A stretch of DNA of 53,687 nt from positions 1 to 53,687 of the forward strand of contig NZ_JABEMC010000012.1 in the NCBI RefSeq assembly GCF_013004595.1, in the 5' to 3' direction. This document shows positions 24,830 to 33,865 of the stretch, in pieces; position 1 is the first letter of the stretch; the number at the start of each line of letters is the position of its first letter. Source of the DNA: Brevibacterium luteolum (GTDB lineage: Bacteria; Actinomycetota; Actinomycetes; Actinomycetales; Brevibacteriaceae). A program made the translations under genes and the position numbers. The notes under the pieces were generated by a model. The model did not search any database and had not been told where the DNA came from. It saw only the letters and a list, made by a program, of their open reading frames with translations.

Positions 24830-27403
24830 ATGTCTTCACTCTTCGAGTTCCTCAACACCGCCCCGGATTCCCCTCCGCCGCACGCTGCGCTGCCGGAGAT
24901 GCCCGTGCCCGAGGCGCCGGCTGACTTCGCTGACATCGCCCACCCGGCTGACGACGCCGATGCTGAACTCGGCGTGCCTGAGGCGGCAGGTGAGACCGGT
25001 GCTGCAGGCGCCCACCGCCTCGGTGCCGGTGACCCGGCCGAGCTGCTCGATGGGCTCAATCCCGAGCAGTCTGCTGCGGTCACGCATGCCGGGTCGCCGC
25101 TGCTCATCGTCGCTGGCGCCGGTTCGGGCAAGACGACGGTGCTCACCCGCCGGATCGCCTATGCGCTGCGCACCGGACGCGCCCATCCCGGCCAGGTGCT
25201 CGCGATCACGTTCACGAACAAGGCCGCCAAGGAGATGCAGGAGCGCATCGGCGCGCTCATCGGCCCGCAGGCGCGCGGCATGTGGGTGTCGACGTTCCAT
25301 TCGGCGTGTGTGCGGATCCTGCGGCGGGAGGCGAAGACGTTGGGCATGAAGTCGAACTTCGCCGTCTACGATGCGCAGGATTCGCTGCGGCTCATCACGC
25401 AGGTCGCCCGTGAGGCCGATGTCGATGTCAAGCGTTTCACCCCCAAGTCGCTGCAGCACCGGATCTCAGCGCTGAAGAACGACCTCATCACCGCTGAGGA
25501 CTATGCCGGGCAGGCGCGGATGGACAATCCGGCCGTTCAGGCCGTCGCCGAGGTGTACCGCCGGTACGCTGAGCGGCTGCGGCTGGCCAATGCGTTCGAC
25601 TTCGATGACCTCATCATGGAGACGGTGCATCTGCTCGGCGCCTTCGCCGACGTCGCCGCCTACTACCGCAGCCGGTTCCAGCACATCCTCGTCGATGAGT
25701 ATCAGGACACGAACCCGGCCCAGTATGCGCTCATCCGGGCGTTGGCCGGGGCTGATGCCGATCATCTCTCGGCGGAACTGACCGTCGTCGGCGATGCCGA
25801 TCAGTCGATCTACGCCTTCCGCGGGGCGACGGTGCGCAACATCGTCGAGTTCGAAAAGGACTTCCCGCAGGCGCGTACCATCCTGCTGGAGCAGAACTAC
25901 CGGTCGACGCAGAACATCCTCTCAGCCGCGAATGCGGTCATCGCCAACAATGAGGACCGCAAGGACAAGCGGCTGTGGACGGCTGCCGGTGACGGTGCGC
26001 CAGTCGTCGGCTGGGTGGCCGAGAACGAGCAGGCTGAAGCGCAGTTCATCGTCGACCGGATCGATGAGCTCATCGACCAAGGCGACACCGTCTACGGCGA
26101 CTGTGCGGTGTTCTACCGCACGAACGCCCAGTCCCGTGCGATCGAGGATGCGCTCGTGCGCGCCGGCATGCCCTACCGGGTCGTCGGCGGCACCCGGTTC
26201 TATGAGCGCAAGGAGATCAAGGACGCCCTCGCCTACCTGCGGGTGCTGGCGAACCCGGCCGATGACGTCAACCTGCGCCGCATCATCAACGTGCCCAAGC
26301 GCTCGATCGGCGACCGGACGGTCGCGATGCTCGGTGCGTTCGCCGAACGCGAGCGGGTGACCTTCTTCGAGGCGCTCGAACGCGCAGACGAGGTGCCGGG
26401 GCTCTCCAGCCGGGCGAAGGGCCCGCTGGAGAAGTTCCGGGCGCTTTTCGCAGACCTGCAGTCGACGGCAGAGGGCGCGCAGGTCGCCCGCGTGCTCGAA
26501 TCGGTGCTCGAGCAGACCGGGTATCTGGCCGAGCTGCAGGCCAGCACAGATCCGCAGGACGAGTCGCGGGTGGACAACCTCGCCGAACTCGTCGCCGTTG
26601 CCGAGGCCTTCGATGCCCGCGGTGAGGGGGCGACGCTCGATGACTTCCTCGAGCTCGTGTCGCTGTCCTCGGATGCCGACCAGATCCCGGGTGAGGAGTC
26701 CGGGGAAGTCACGCTCATGACCCTGCACACGGCCAAGGGTCTGGAGTTTCCGACCGTGTTCCTCACCGGTATGGAGGACGGCAGCTTCCCGCACCAGCGC
26801 TCCTTCAACGATCCGTCAGAGATGTCCGAGGAGCGCCGGCTGGCCTATGTCGGGCTGACACGTGCGCAGAAGCGGCTCATCCTCACGCGCGCGGAGACCC
26901 GCAGCATGTGGGGCCAGCCGCAGTACAACCCGCCCAGCCGGTTCCTCACCGAGATCCCCGCCTCGCTCATCGAGTGGGAGAGCACCGGCACCCTGTCAGC
27001 CGAGGCCCTCACCGCTGCCTCCGGCGGTTCTGGTGCTGGCGGGTTCGGCAGTTCGTACGGCGGCAGGTTCGGCAGTTCGTACGGCGGCGGGTCCACCGGC
27101 GGCTCCTACGGCGGCGGGTTCACCGGCGGGTCGGGCTCGTTCCGCTCCAACTCGGCGGCCGGGCGCAGCTCGTCGTCGCGTGCGGCGTCGAAGTCACCGG
27201 GCACCGGGTTCCCCAACCGCATCCGGCCCAACCGCGAGGTCGTCCAGGTCGCTGCCGGCGACCGGGTTTCGCATGATTCCTTCGGCCTCGGCACCGTCAT
27301 CGAGGTCAAGGGCAGCGGTGACAAGACCGTCGCCGTCGTCGACTTCAAGTCGCTGGGCACCAAACGGCTGCTCATGCGCTATGCCCCGGTCGAGAAGCTC
27401 TGA
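24830..27403 (+). CDS. pcrA: ATP-dependent DNA helicase PcrA/UvrD
   Basis: SF1A 3'-5' helicase in excision repair and in clearing RecA and stalled polymerases. 857 residues, longer than the usual 720-780. The N-terminus has a 70-residue acidic, Pro/Ala-rich extension, then the Q-motif GLNPEQSAAV, Walker A AGAGSGKT (95-102), DEYQDTN (motif II), GDADQSIYAFRGA (motif III), QNYRST (motif IV), TLHTAKGLEF (motif V) and VGLTRAQKRL (motif VI). After it comes a Gly/Ser/Tyr-rich repeat region (about 725-790, FGSSYGG and GGSYGGG units) and a C-terminal Tudor-like RNA-polymerase-binding domain (GDRVSHDSFGLGTVIEV). Confidence 0.95.
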   Translation: MSSLFEFLNTAPDSPPPHAALPEMPVPEAPADFADIAHPADDADAELGVPEAAGETGAAGAHRLGAGDPAELLDGLNPEQSAAVTHAGSPLLIVAGAGSGKTTVLTRRIAYALRTGRAHPGQVLAITFTNKAAKEMQERIGALIGPQARGMWVSTFHSACVRILRREAKTLGMKSNFAVYDAQDSLRLITQVAREADVDVKRFTPKSLQHRISALKNDLITAEDYAGQARMDNPAVQAVAEVYRRYAERLRLANAFDFDDLIMETVHLLGAFADVAAYYRSRFQHILVDEYQDTNPAQYALIRALAGADADHLSAELTVVGDADQSIYAFRGATVRNIVEFEKDFPQARTILLEQNYRSTQNILSAANAVIANNEDRKDKRLWTAAGDGAPVVGWVAENEQAEAQFIVDRIDELIDQGDTVYGDCAVFYRTNAQSRAIEDALVRAGMPYRVVGGTRFYERKEIKDALAYLRVLANPADDVNLRRIINVPKRSIGDRTVAMLGAFAERERVTFFEALERADEVPGLSSRAKGPLEKFRALFADLQSTAEGAQVARVLESVLEQTGYLAELQASTDPQDESRVDNLAELVAVAEAFDARGEGATLDDFLELVSLSSDADQIPGEESGEVTLMTLHTAKGLEFPTVFLTGMEDGSFPHQRSFNDPSEMSEERRLAYVGLTRAQKRLILTRAETRSMWGQPQYNPPSRFLTEIPASLIEWESTGTLSAEALTAASGGSGAGGFGSSYGGRFGSSYGGGSTGGSYGGGFTGGSGSFRSNSAAGRSSSSRAASKSPGTGFPNRIRPNREVVQVAAGDRVSHDSFGLGTVIEVKGSGDKTVAVVDFKSLGTKRLLMRYAPVEKL

Positions 27404-27436
27404 CGGATCCGAGCAGCCTCGGGCGCGGTGGACACG

Positions 27437-27472
27437 ACGCAGGCCCAGCACGGTGCGGTGCTGGGCCTGCGT
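27437..27472. terminator. Bidirectional terminator between pcrA and the small Rv0909-type gene
   Basis: Perfect 15-base arms (starting ACGCAGGCCCAGCAC) around the loop GGTGCG, placed between two convergent genes. Confidence 0.75.
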
Positions 27473-27524
27473 GTCAGTCTGGGCCTGAATCAGCCCGTGA
27501 TCTGCGTGTCGGTCTACAGGGGCG

Positions 27525-27707
27525 TCACTCGTTGCCGAGCTTGCCGTCTGCGGCATCCCGGCCCTTGTTGATCTGGTCGTCGAACTTGCCGCCGGAGGCA
27601 TCCGAGGCCTTCTGCGACGCCTGGTCGAGGCCCTTGTCGGCGGCCTGCTCGCCCTTGTCCGAGTTCACCGCGTCCTTCGCCTTGTTGCCGAGGTCTCCGA
27701 GTCCCAT
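27525..27707 (-). CDS. Small Rv0909/MT0933-type protein (annotated antitoxin family)
   Basis: 60 residues, very hydrophilic: MGLGDLGNKAKDAV, then Lys/Asp/Gln/Gly-rich helices with the GGKFDDQINKGRD motif of the MT0933-like antitoxin family; it also resembles CsbD-like stress proteins in composition. ATG 27707 follows GAAGGAG. No partner toxin gene is adjacent, so a toxin-antitoxin role is not supported here. Possibly a stress or desiccation protein. Confidence 0.7.
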   Translation of the reverse strand: MGLGDLGNKAKDAVNSDKGEQAADKGLDQASQKASDASGGKFDDQINKGRDAADGKLGNE

Positions 27708-27863
27708 ATCAAACTCCTTCTCAACATCGCGTCCCGGTCAGGTGACCGGCTGTGCACTCCACCTTTGCAGGTCAGCGTCCGGCTGTAAAGGATCTCGCGC
27801 GAGTGGAAACGCTGTGTTCACGCCGTCTTCACCCAGCCGCCGGTGCCTGGCCGCGGCGGTGGG

Positions 27864-28097
27864 TCAGTGGCCGGGGACGACGAGGCTGAGTCCGGCGAGC
27901 GCACCGGCGAGGATGAGGATGGTGATGACGTCGGCCCGGCGCGGCCGGTTGACCCACATCTCCCCGAGTGGGCCGGGCAGCATCCGCAGGCCCGCCAGCA
28001 GGAACAGGCCGGCGGCCAAGGTCAATCCGCCCAGCCGGAAGCTCAGCAGCGCAGCGGCTGCTGACAGGACGATCCAGATGAGGCTGGCCAGCAGCAC
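27864..28097 (-). CDS. DUF3017 membrane protein
   Basis: 77 residues from GTG 28097, with three hydrophobic helices (about 2-20, 24-41, 56-74) and the GLTLAAGLFLLAGLRMLPGPLGEMWVNRPR core typical of DUF3017, the family that follows purH in actinobacteria. The same frame stays open 65 codons further upstream to about 28292 and looks coding (basic, Trp-rich: RNWFSKRWIYWKRRYS), but it has no ATG, GTG or TTG there, only ATT at 28290-28292 and one CTG. The true start may be unusual, or the protein may begin at the GTG. Function unknown. Confidence 0.65.
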   Translation of the reverse strand: MLLASLIWIVLSAAAALLSFRLGGLTLAAGLFLLAGLRMLPGPLGEMWVNRPRRADVITILILAGALAGLSLVVPGH

Positions 28098-28278
28098 CCA
28101 GTCGCGGCGGGTGGGGTTGGAGTAGCGGCGCTTCCAGTAGATCCAGCGTTTGGAGAACCAGTTGCGTCCGCGCCCGCGTGGCAGGGGCTGGCGCTGATGG
28201 CGCGGGGACTGCTCGGCAGCCGTCGACCCGGCAGCCGGCGGTCGTCCGGCCGGCCGCCGGGACGCAGCGTGTCGGGGT

Positions 28279-29826
28279 TCAGTGGAAGAAATGGCGGGTT
28301 CCCGTGAAGTACATCGTCACTCCGGCCTGCTCGGCGGCTGCGATGACCTCCTCATCGCGGATCGACCCGCCCGGCTGCACGATCGCGGTGACACCGGCGC
28401 GGGTCAGCACTTCGAGACCGTCGGCGAACGGGAAGAACGCGTCCGAGGCGGCCACCGATCCCGCGACTCGGTCGCCTGCGCGCTGGACGGCCAGCTGCGC
28501 GGAGTCGACCCGGTTGACCTGGCCCATGCCGACTCCGACGGAGGCCCCGTCGGCGGCGAGCAGGACCGCATTGGACTTCACCGCCCGGCAGGCCCGCCAC
28601 GCGAAGGCGAGATCGCGCAGCGTCGCCTCGTCGACGGCCCGTCCGGCGGCCAGGGTCCAGTTTGACGGGTCGTCGCCGTCGGCCTGGAAGCTGTCGCGGT
28701 CCTGGATGAGCACCCCGCCGGAGATCTGGCGGAACTCCTGGGCATCGGGCTGCCAGCCACCGAGTTCAAGCAGGCGCAGGTTCTTCTTCGTCCTGAGGAT
28801 CTCCAGCGCCTCGGGGGCGAACGAGGGGGCTGCGAGCACCTCGGTGAAGATCGGCTTGACGGATTCGGCCATCGCGACGGTGACCTCGCGGTTGGCGGCG
28901 ATCACCCCGCCGTAGGCCGAGACCGGATCGCAGGCGTGGGCCTTGCGGTGGGCTTCGGCGATATCAGCCGCAGTGGCGATGCCGCACGGGTTGGCGTGCT
29001 TGATGATCGCCACCGCAGGCGCGTCGAAGTCGTAGGCGGCCCGGATCGCGGCGTCGGTGTCCTGGTAGTTGTTATACGACATCTCCTTGCCGCCGAGCTG
29101 CTGGGCTCCTGCGATGCCGCCGCCTGCCGCGGTCTGGTAGACGGCAGCGGCCTGGTGCGGGTTCTCGCCGTAGCGCAGCCCGTGCTTCTTGACCGCGGTG
29201 ATGCCGAAGAAGTCGCCGGGCTCGTCGCCGTCGGCGAGCTGTCCGGCCAGCCAGCCGGCGACTGCGGCGTCGTAGGAGGCGGTGTGGGCGAAGGCCTCGG
29301 CTGCGAGCCGGCGCCGGGAGGCCAGGTCGAAGCCGCCGGTCTGCGCAGCGGTGACGACGTCGCCGTACCGGGCGGGATCGGTGACGATCGCGACACTCGG
29401 GTGGTTCTTCGCCGCTGCGCGGACCATCGCCGGGCCGCCGATGTCGATCTGCTCCACGCAGGCGTCGAAGTCCGCACCCGAGGCGACGGTGTCGGTGAAT
29501 GGGTAGAGGTTGACGACGACGAGGTCGAAGGCGTCGATGCCAAGCTCGGCCAGCTGTGCGCGATGGTCGTCCTTGCGGGAATCGGCGAGGATCCCGGCGT
29601 GCACCTTCGGGTGCAGGGTCTTGACGCGGCCTTCGAGGCATTCGGGGAAGCCGGTGACGTCCTCGACCGGGGTGACGTCGATTCCCGCCGCAGCGATCTG
29701 CTTGGCCGTCGAGCCGGTCGAGACGATCGACACCCCGGCCTCGGCGAGCCCGCGGGCCAGGTCGGTCAGGCCGGTCTTGTCGTAGACGCTGATGAGTGCG
29801 CGGCGGATCGGACGGTGAGCTTCCAC
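28279..29826 (-). CDS. purH: Bifunctional AICAR formyltransferase / IMP cyclohydrolase
   Basis: Performs the last two steps of IMP synthesis. 515 residues. The N-terminal IMP cyclohydrolase domain carries [11 protein letters not shown] (9-19), STGSTA and [15 protein letters not shown] and [15 protein letters not shown]; the C-terminal formyltransferase domain carries [16 protein letters not shown] and [10 protein letters not shown]. The start is GTG 29826, seven bases after GAAGGAG. It lies 78 bases after purN on the same strand. The DUF3017 frame begins at or near its stop. Confidence 0.95.
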   Translation of the reverse strand: MEAHRPIRRALISVYDKTGLTDLARGLAEAGVSIVSTGSTAKQIAAAGIDVTPVEDVTGFPECLEGRVKTLHPKVHAGILADSRKDDHRAQLAELGIDAFDLVVVNLYPFTDTVASGADFDACVEQIDIGGPAMVRAAAKNHPSVAIVTDPARYGDVVTAAQTGGFDLASRRRLAAEAFAHTASYDAAVAGWLAGQLADGDEPGDFFGITAVKKHGLRYGENPHQAAAVYQTAAGGGIAGAQQLGGKEMSYNNYQDTDAAIRAAYDFDAPAVAIIKHANPCGIATAADIAEAHRKAHACDPVSAYGGVIAANREVTVAMAESVKPIFTEVLAAPSFAPEALEILRTKKNLRLLELGGWQPDAQEFRQISGGVLIQDRDSFQADGDDPSNWTLAAGRAVDEATLRDLAFAWRACRAVKSNAVLLAADGASVGVGMGQVNRVDSAQLAVQRAGDRVAGSVAASDAFFPFADGLEVLTRAGVTAIVQPGGSIRDEEVIAAAEQAGVTMYFTGTRHFFH

Positions 29827-29904
29827 AGCAGGCTCCTTCGGACGGAATGGGCGGAGGCGGACAGGTGATGACGGAGTCGGACAGGTGATGAGAGGTGAGC
29901 TGGT

Positions 29905-30540
29905 TCAGTCGATGCTATCGCGGCCGGAGAATCCGGTGACGCGGCGGCCTGCCACGTGCAGATCCCCGCTGGCCAGGTGTGTGAGGACGTCGACGAGCAG
30001 GCCGCGCTCGACCTGCCGGATGCGCTCATGCAGGGTGTCCTCGGTGTCATCGGCTTCGACGAGGACCGGCTGCTGGGCGATGATCGGGCCGGTGTCGACA
30101 CCTTCATCGACGAGGTGGATCGTCGAGCCGGTGACCTTGACGCCGTAGGCGAGCGCATCGCGGACTCCGTGCGCACCGGGGAAGGACGGCAGCAGGGCCG
30201 GGTGCGTGTTGATGATGCGCTGCGGGAAGCGCGAGATGAAATCGGGCCCGAGGATGCGCATGAACCCAGCCGAGACGACCCAGTCGGGCTGATAGCCGGC
30301 CACTGCCTCGGCCAGTGCCCGGTTCCATTCGTCGCGGGAGGCGAAGTCGCGCGGGGCGACGACGAAGGTGTCGAGACCGGCACCTCGGGCACGGTCGAGG
30401 ACCGGGGCGTCGGGCCGATCGGAGCCGACCGCAGCGAGCGTGACATCGGCGGCGGGTGCGGCGGTGGTGAAGGCGTCGATGACAGCCTGGGTCAGGGACC
30501 CGGATCCGGAGGCGAGGGTTACGAGGCGCACGGCTGTCAT
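29905..30540 (-). CDS. purN: Phosphoribosylglycinamide formyltransferase
   Basis: Transfers formyl from 10-formyl-THF to GAR in purine synthesis. 211 residues. Seen: LASGSGSLTQA (substrate loop; most family members have GNGSN-type sequence), AGFMRILGPDF, INTHPALLPSFPG with the catalytic His and Asn, and HLVDEGVDTGPIIAQ with the catalytic Asp. No clear ribosome-binding site precedes the ATG. Forms the purN-purH(-DUF3017) operon. It is divergent from the next membrane protein gene with about 19 bases between starts. Confidence 0.94.
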   Translation of the reverse strand: MTAVRLVTLASGSGSLTQAVIDAFTTAAPAADVTLAAVGSDRPDAPVLDRARGAGLDTFVVAPRDFASRDEWNRALAEAVAGYQPDWVVSAGFMRILGPDFISRFPQRIINTHPALLPSFPGAHGVRDALAYGVKVTGSTIHLVDEGVDTGPIIAQQPVLVEADDTEDTLHERIRQVERGLLVDVLTHLASGDLHVAGRRVTGFSGRDSID

Positions 30541-30559
30541 TGTATGTCAGACTGTTGCG

Positions 30560-31012
30560 GTGAGTCCGATCGAGCACAAGCCCAGCCAGAACGACCAGCG
30601 ACCCTCTGCCGAGAAGCCCAGCGGCGATGAGGAGCTGGTGATGAAGCGCAACCGTGAGGGAATGATCTTCACGCTGCTGCTCGGCGCTGCGCTGCTGGCC
30701 GCGCTGTATCCGCTGCCGGCGAAGCTGTTCTCCGGCGTCTTCGCGATCGCTGCCCTCGTGTGGGCGGTGCGCTACTTCATCGCCGGGGTGCGCTCGAAGC
30801 AGGCCGGCGGCTGGATCGTCATGGGTGTGCTCGGGGCGCTGGCGGCCGGCTGGATGATCCTGCAGGCGATCGGCATGGCGGTGCTGTACCCGCAGCAGAA
30901 GGCCTACGAGGACTGTGTCGCCTCCGCGCTGACGGAGCAGGCCGCAGTCGAATGCCAGACCGAGCACCGCTCGCAGCTGACGAAGATGCTCGAGGACCTC
31001 GGCGCCGGCTGA
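30560..31012 (+). CDS. Membrane protein of unknown function
   Basis: 150 residues from GTG 30560. A polar N-terminus (1-33), then three hydrophobic helices (about 36-52, 55-74, 80-103), then a Cys-containing tail (YEDCVASALTEQAAVECQTEH). The GTG is the first start after the purN ATG on the other strand; an ATG at 30641 with GAGGAG upstream (MKRNREG) is an alternative. I recognise no domain. Its position next to purN is seen in related actinobacteria but says little on function. Confidence 0.6.
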   Translation: MSPIEHKPSQNDQRPSAEKPSGDEELVMKRNREGMIFTLLLGAALLAALYPLPAKLFSGVFAIAALVWAVRYFIAGVRSKQAGGWIVMGVLGALAAGWMILQAIGMAVLYPQQKAYEDCVASALTEQAAVECQTEHRSQLTKMLEDLGAG

Positions 31013-31083
31013 TCAGTGACCGCTGCTGAGTCTGCCTGCCCTGTCTGTTCCCCTATCGGCGGGTCAGTCCTGCGGTTGCGGTC

Positions 31084-32295
31084 TCAGTCCTGCGGTTGTG
31101 CCCGGCGGGCGGCGAGGATGAGTCCGTAGCCGGCCCACAGGCCGGCGATGACGAGCCCGCCGGTGATGAGCGGGAACATGAGTGCCGGCACCCCGAAGAC
31201 CTCCAGGCCGCCGGGCCCGAGCCCGCCGGTGGAGAACAGTCCCCACATCCACATGAGCACGAGCAGCTGGGCTGAGGCGACGGTCATGACCGGCAGGTCG
31301 ACGTGCTGCCAGCTGCGGCGCAGCGTCACGAGCAGCACCCCGACGATGAAGAGCAGTGCCGGTGCCGCGGCCAGGAAGGCTGGCGGGTTCTCCGGGATGA
31401 TCGCCAGCAGCGGCACAGCCGGGCGCGGGCCGTCGGCTGCGGAGAAGGCCGAGGCGGTCTCGGCTGCCGACAGGTGCACGCCCGCACCGCTGAGCCAAGC
31501 AAGTGCGACGGCGAGGATCCCCGGCAGGTAGAGCAGCTGCACCACTGACAGGCCGATCGCGGCCACGAGCGGGGCACTGTAGAGGTCGACGACGGCGCTG
31601 ACCTTCTCGAACTCGATGGCGAGCCCGGCAGCGACGGCGAGTGCGGCGAGGACGGCCAGCCACCAGCCGGCGCGCACGCACACCCGGTGGGCATCTTCCA
31701 GTGCTCCGGTCCACTGTTCACCGAGTCTGGCTGACAGACGTGAGTCCGCTGCAGCCGCCTGCGGGTACAGGCCGGCACCGAACACAATCGCGGTGCCGAC
31801 GAGGAGGCCGACACGGGTGAAGCCGATGAGGCTCGGGGTCGCCGCCCCGAGGGCGAAGCCGAACCCGACGGTGATGAGCACAAACGCCCCGGCGATCGAC
31901 AGATAGGCGCTCGTGCGCGGGGCCCGGTGGGCGGTGAGCTGGCCGGCGCGCTGCAGGCGCGCATTGGCCTCCAGTGCGGTGGCGGTGCGGGAGGCCGCAT
32001 TGCGCAGCAGCAGCCACACAATGAGGCACAGCAGACTGGGTGGGAAGCTCATGAGCGCCTCACCGGGTCTGACGCTCAGCCCGGTTGCTGCGGCCAGGCC
32101 GGTGAACGCCCAGCCGGGGATCGCCGCGAGCGGGCGCTGTTCTGCGATGCCGATGAACCAGGCGATCGAGGCGAGCACGAACGCGATCGTGACGAGCACG
32201 AGGAGGATCCGCACGGTTTCGAGCGCGCCGATGACCGCTGGGTGGCGCCCGAGATGCCGGGACCCGCGGCCGCTGCTGTCAGGTGGGGAACTCAC
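31084..32295 (-). CDS. DUF6350 polytopic membrane protein
   Basis: About 403 residues with roughly ten hydrophobic segments and few charged loops. It contains SFPPSLLCLIVWLLLRNAA, the AGxxxxxH-type AYLSIAGAF and SGAGVHLSAAETASAFSA segments found in DUF6350 proteins, which occur near purN/purH in actinobacteria. The start is uncertain: GTG 32295 is taken; GTG 32319-32322 is possible. The longer frame upstream reads into a divergent promoter region and lacks hydrophobic or conserved sequence. No function is known. Confidence 0.75.
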   Translation of the reverse strand: MSSPPDSSGRGSRHLGRHPAVIGALETVRILLVLVTIAFVLASIAWFIGIAEQRPLAAIPGWAFTGLAAATGLSVRPGEALMSFPPSLLCLIVWLLLRNAASRTATALEANARLQRAGQLTAHRAPRTSAYLSIAGAFVLITVGFGFALGAATPSLIGFTRVGLLVGTAIVFGAGLYPQAAAADSRLSARLGEQWTGALEDAHRVCVRAGWWLAVLAALAVAAGLAIEFEKVSAVVDLYSAPLVAAIGLSVVQLLYLPGILAVALAWLSGAGVHLSAAETASAFSAADGPRPAVPLLAIIPENPPAFLAAAPALLFIVGVLLVTLRRSWQHVDLPVMTVASAQLLVLMWMWGLFSTGGLGPGGLEVFGVPALMFPLITGGLVIAGLWAGYGLILAARRAQPQD

Positions 32296-32357
32296 TCCCC
32301 CTATGGTGCCCGACGTGACCACCGGGCACGGAATACCGACACACCGGGTGTTGCGAC

Positions 32358-32402
32358 TAAAGTGGTACCGTGAGCCACTCTCGCGGTGACCGTCGGCGCT
32401 GA
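32358..32402 (+). other. Possible leaderless leader-peptide frame
   Basis: TAAAGT (32358-32363) is followed six bases later by GTG and a 10-codon frame (VSHSRGDRRR, stop TGA at 32400-32402) upstream of the gene at 32457. Short and Arg-rich at the end; it may be chance. Confidence 0.2.
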
Positions 32403-32456
32403 GCGCCGGGCGCGTCATCGCCGTCCACCAGCGCTGAAGACAAGGTTGCAAAGCTT

Positions 32457-33761
32457 ATGAACTCCGGCCCTACTCCCCCGCCGATGCCCCCACAGCCGCC
32501 GCACGGACCCGGCGGCTCGTCTGGCGCTTCCGGCCCCTACTCAGGTGGACCGCAGGGACCCTACTCAGGTGGACCCCAGGACTCAGGCCCGACCTACAGT
32601 GCCGCACCGATCGGCTCGAACCCCGCTGGTGGGGCGAGCGCCGCCTCGGGCCCGGCAGGCGGCAGCGTCCCGCAGCCGGCCCCCGCCCCCGGCTACGCAC
32701 CCGGACCGGGTGGCCCGGACCAGACGCGCGGCAGGCAGCAGAAGAAGAAGTCGAAGCTGCCGCTGTTCCTGTCTCTGGGCGCCGTTGCGCTTGTGCTCAT
32801 CCTCGTGCTCGTCGGCTTCTTCGTCGTGCGCAGCGTCAACAACAACAAGTACGGACCCGACACTGTCGCCGAGGAGTACCTCGCCGCCCTGGAGTCCGGC
32901 AACATGGACAAGGCCAACGAGATCACCAAGGCGACCGCCCCGGACGGTGCCAGCGAGAAGCTGCTCGTCCAGCCGATCGTCGACGGCTCCCAGGACAAGA
33001 TCACCGACACGAAGGTCGTCGAGACGACCCGCAACGGCGATTCGGCGAAGATCCACACCCAGTACTCGCTCGGCGGGCAGCCCTACGACCTCGTGCTCAC
33101 GGCGACGAAGGACGGCCGGCAGGGCATGTTCTTCGACAAGTGGAAGCTCGAACCGCCGGTGCTGCCGACGATCGCTCTTGAAATCCCGCCGATCGGCGGT
33201 TCGACGATCAACGGCCAGGAATTCACCCCTGAGGCCGGCCGGGTCGAGTACGCCGTGTGGCCGGGCCGCTACGACGTCACGACCCCGGAGAGCAAGTACA
33301 TCACCCCCGCTGAGGGCAACGCGACCGTCGGCTTCGCCGATGAGGAGGCCCCGCAGGCGGCGACCGTCAAGCTCTCCGTCGAGGCCACCGATGCCTTCGA
33401 CACCGACGTCAAGAAGCTCGTCGAGGACAAGGTCAAGGAGTGTGCCAAAGAGAAGAAGACCTCCGTCGACGGCTGCCCGATGGTCAACATCAGCTGGAAT
33501 GACGACAAGGGCAAGGAAGCCGCCGACAAGGTCAACGAGAAGACCATCGAGCGCACGATCGACAAGATGCCCTCGATCCGCACGATGCTCAGCCCTGATG
33601 GTTCCGGCGGTTCCTTCTACACCGAGTCCGACAAGGTCGGGAAGATGACGATGAAGGCCAAGTCGAAGGACGGCAAGTACCGCTGGGACGGCACCGTCGA
33701 CTTCGAGACCAACGGCTCGGTCAAGATGGACGGCGATAAGCTCAGCGTCGACTTCTACTGA
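32457..33761 (+). CDS. Membrane-anchored extracytoplasmic protein with Pro/Gly-rich N-terminus
   Basis: 434 residues. A Pro/Gly/Ser-rich cytoplasmic segment (1-90) with two exact PYSGGPQ units, a basic stretch (RQQKKKSK, 92-99), one membrane helix (about 101-124), then a large external domain. The segment following the helix (NKYGPDTVAEEYLAALESGNMDKANEITK) looks like the DUF4878/lumazine-binding-like fold that many actinobacterial membrane-anchored proteins carry; the C-terminal part is Lys/Asp-rich, with one Cys pair (ECAKEKKTSVDGC). The domain name is tentative. It is divergent from DUF6350. No catalytic motif seen. Confidence 0.75.
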   Translation: MNSGPTPPPMPPQPPHGPGGSSGASGPYSGGPQGPYSGGPQDSGPTYSAAPIGSNPAGGASAASGPAGGSVPQPAPAPGYAPGPGGPDQTRGRQQKKKSKLPLFLSLGAVALVLILVLVGFFVVRSVNNNKYGPDTVAEEYLAALESGNMDKANEITKATAPDGASEKLLVQPIVDGSQDKITDTKVVETTRNGDSAKIHTQYSLGGQPYDLVLTATKDGRQGMFFDKWKLEPPVLPTIALEIPPIGGSTINGQEFTPEAGRVEYAVWPGRYDVTTPESKYITPAEGNATVGFADEEAPQAATVKLSVEATDAFDTDVKKLVEDKVKECAKEKKTSVDGCPMVNISWNDDKGKEAADKVNEKTIERTIDKMPSIRTMLSPDGSGGSFYTESDKVGKMTMKAKSKDGKYRWDGTVDFETNGSVKMDGDKLSVDFY

Positions 33762-33778
33762 GCTGACTCCCTTCAACA

Positions 33779-33814
33779 GCTGACCTGACCTGCGTCTTCG
33801 CCGGTCAGGTCAGC
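33779..33814 (+). terminator. Intrinsic terminator
   Basis: Arms GCTGACCTGACC and complement (12 bases) around a 12-base loop, followed by CTTTT. It ends the transcript of the membrane-anchored protein gene. Confidence 0.8.
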
Positions 33815-33851
33815 CTTTTCATGCCCCCGGTGGCCGGCGCCGAGGCGGTGG

Positions 33852-33857
33852 TACAGT
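33852..33857 (+). promoter_or_regulatory. -10 element before the ABC exporter operon
   Basis: TACAGT ends eight bases before the GTG start at 33866, with no ribosome-binding site between. Confidence 0.4.
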
Positions 33858-33865
33858 CGTGGACT

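Noticed and set aside
27525..27707. Toxin-antitoxin system
   Set aside because: Only the Rv0909-like small protein is present; no SRPBCC-type or other toxin gene lies next to it.
29858..29891. Short direct repeat CGGACAGGTGATGA in the purN-purH gap
   Set aside because: Two 14-base copies 20 bases apart; too short and without other support to call a regulatory element.
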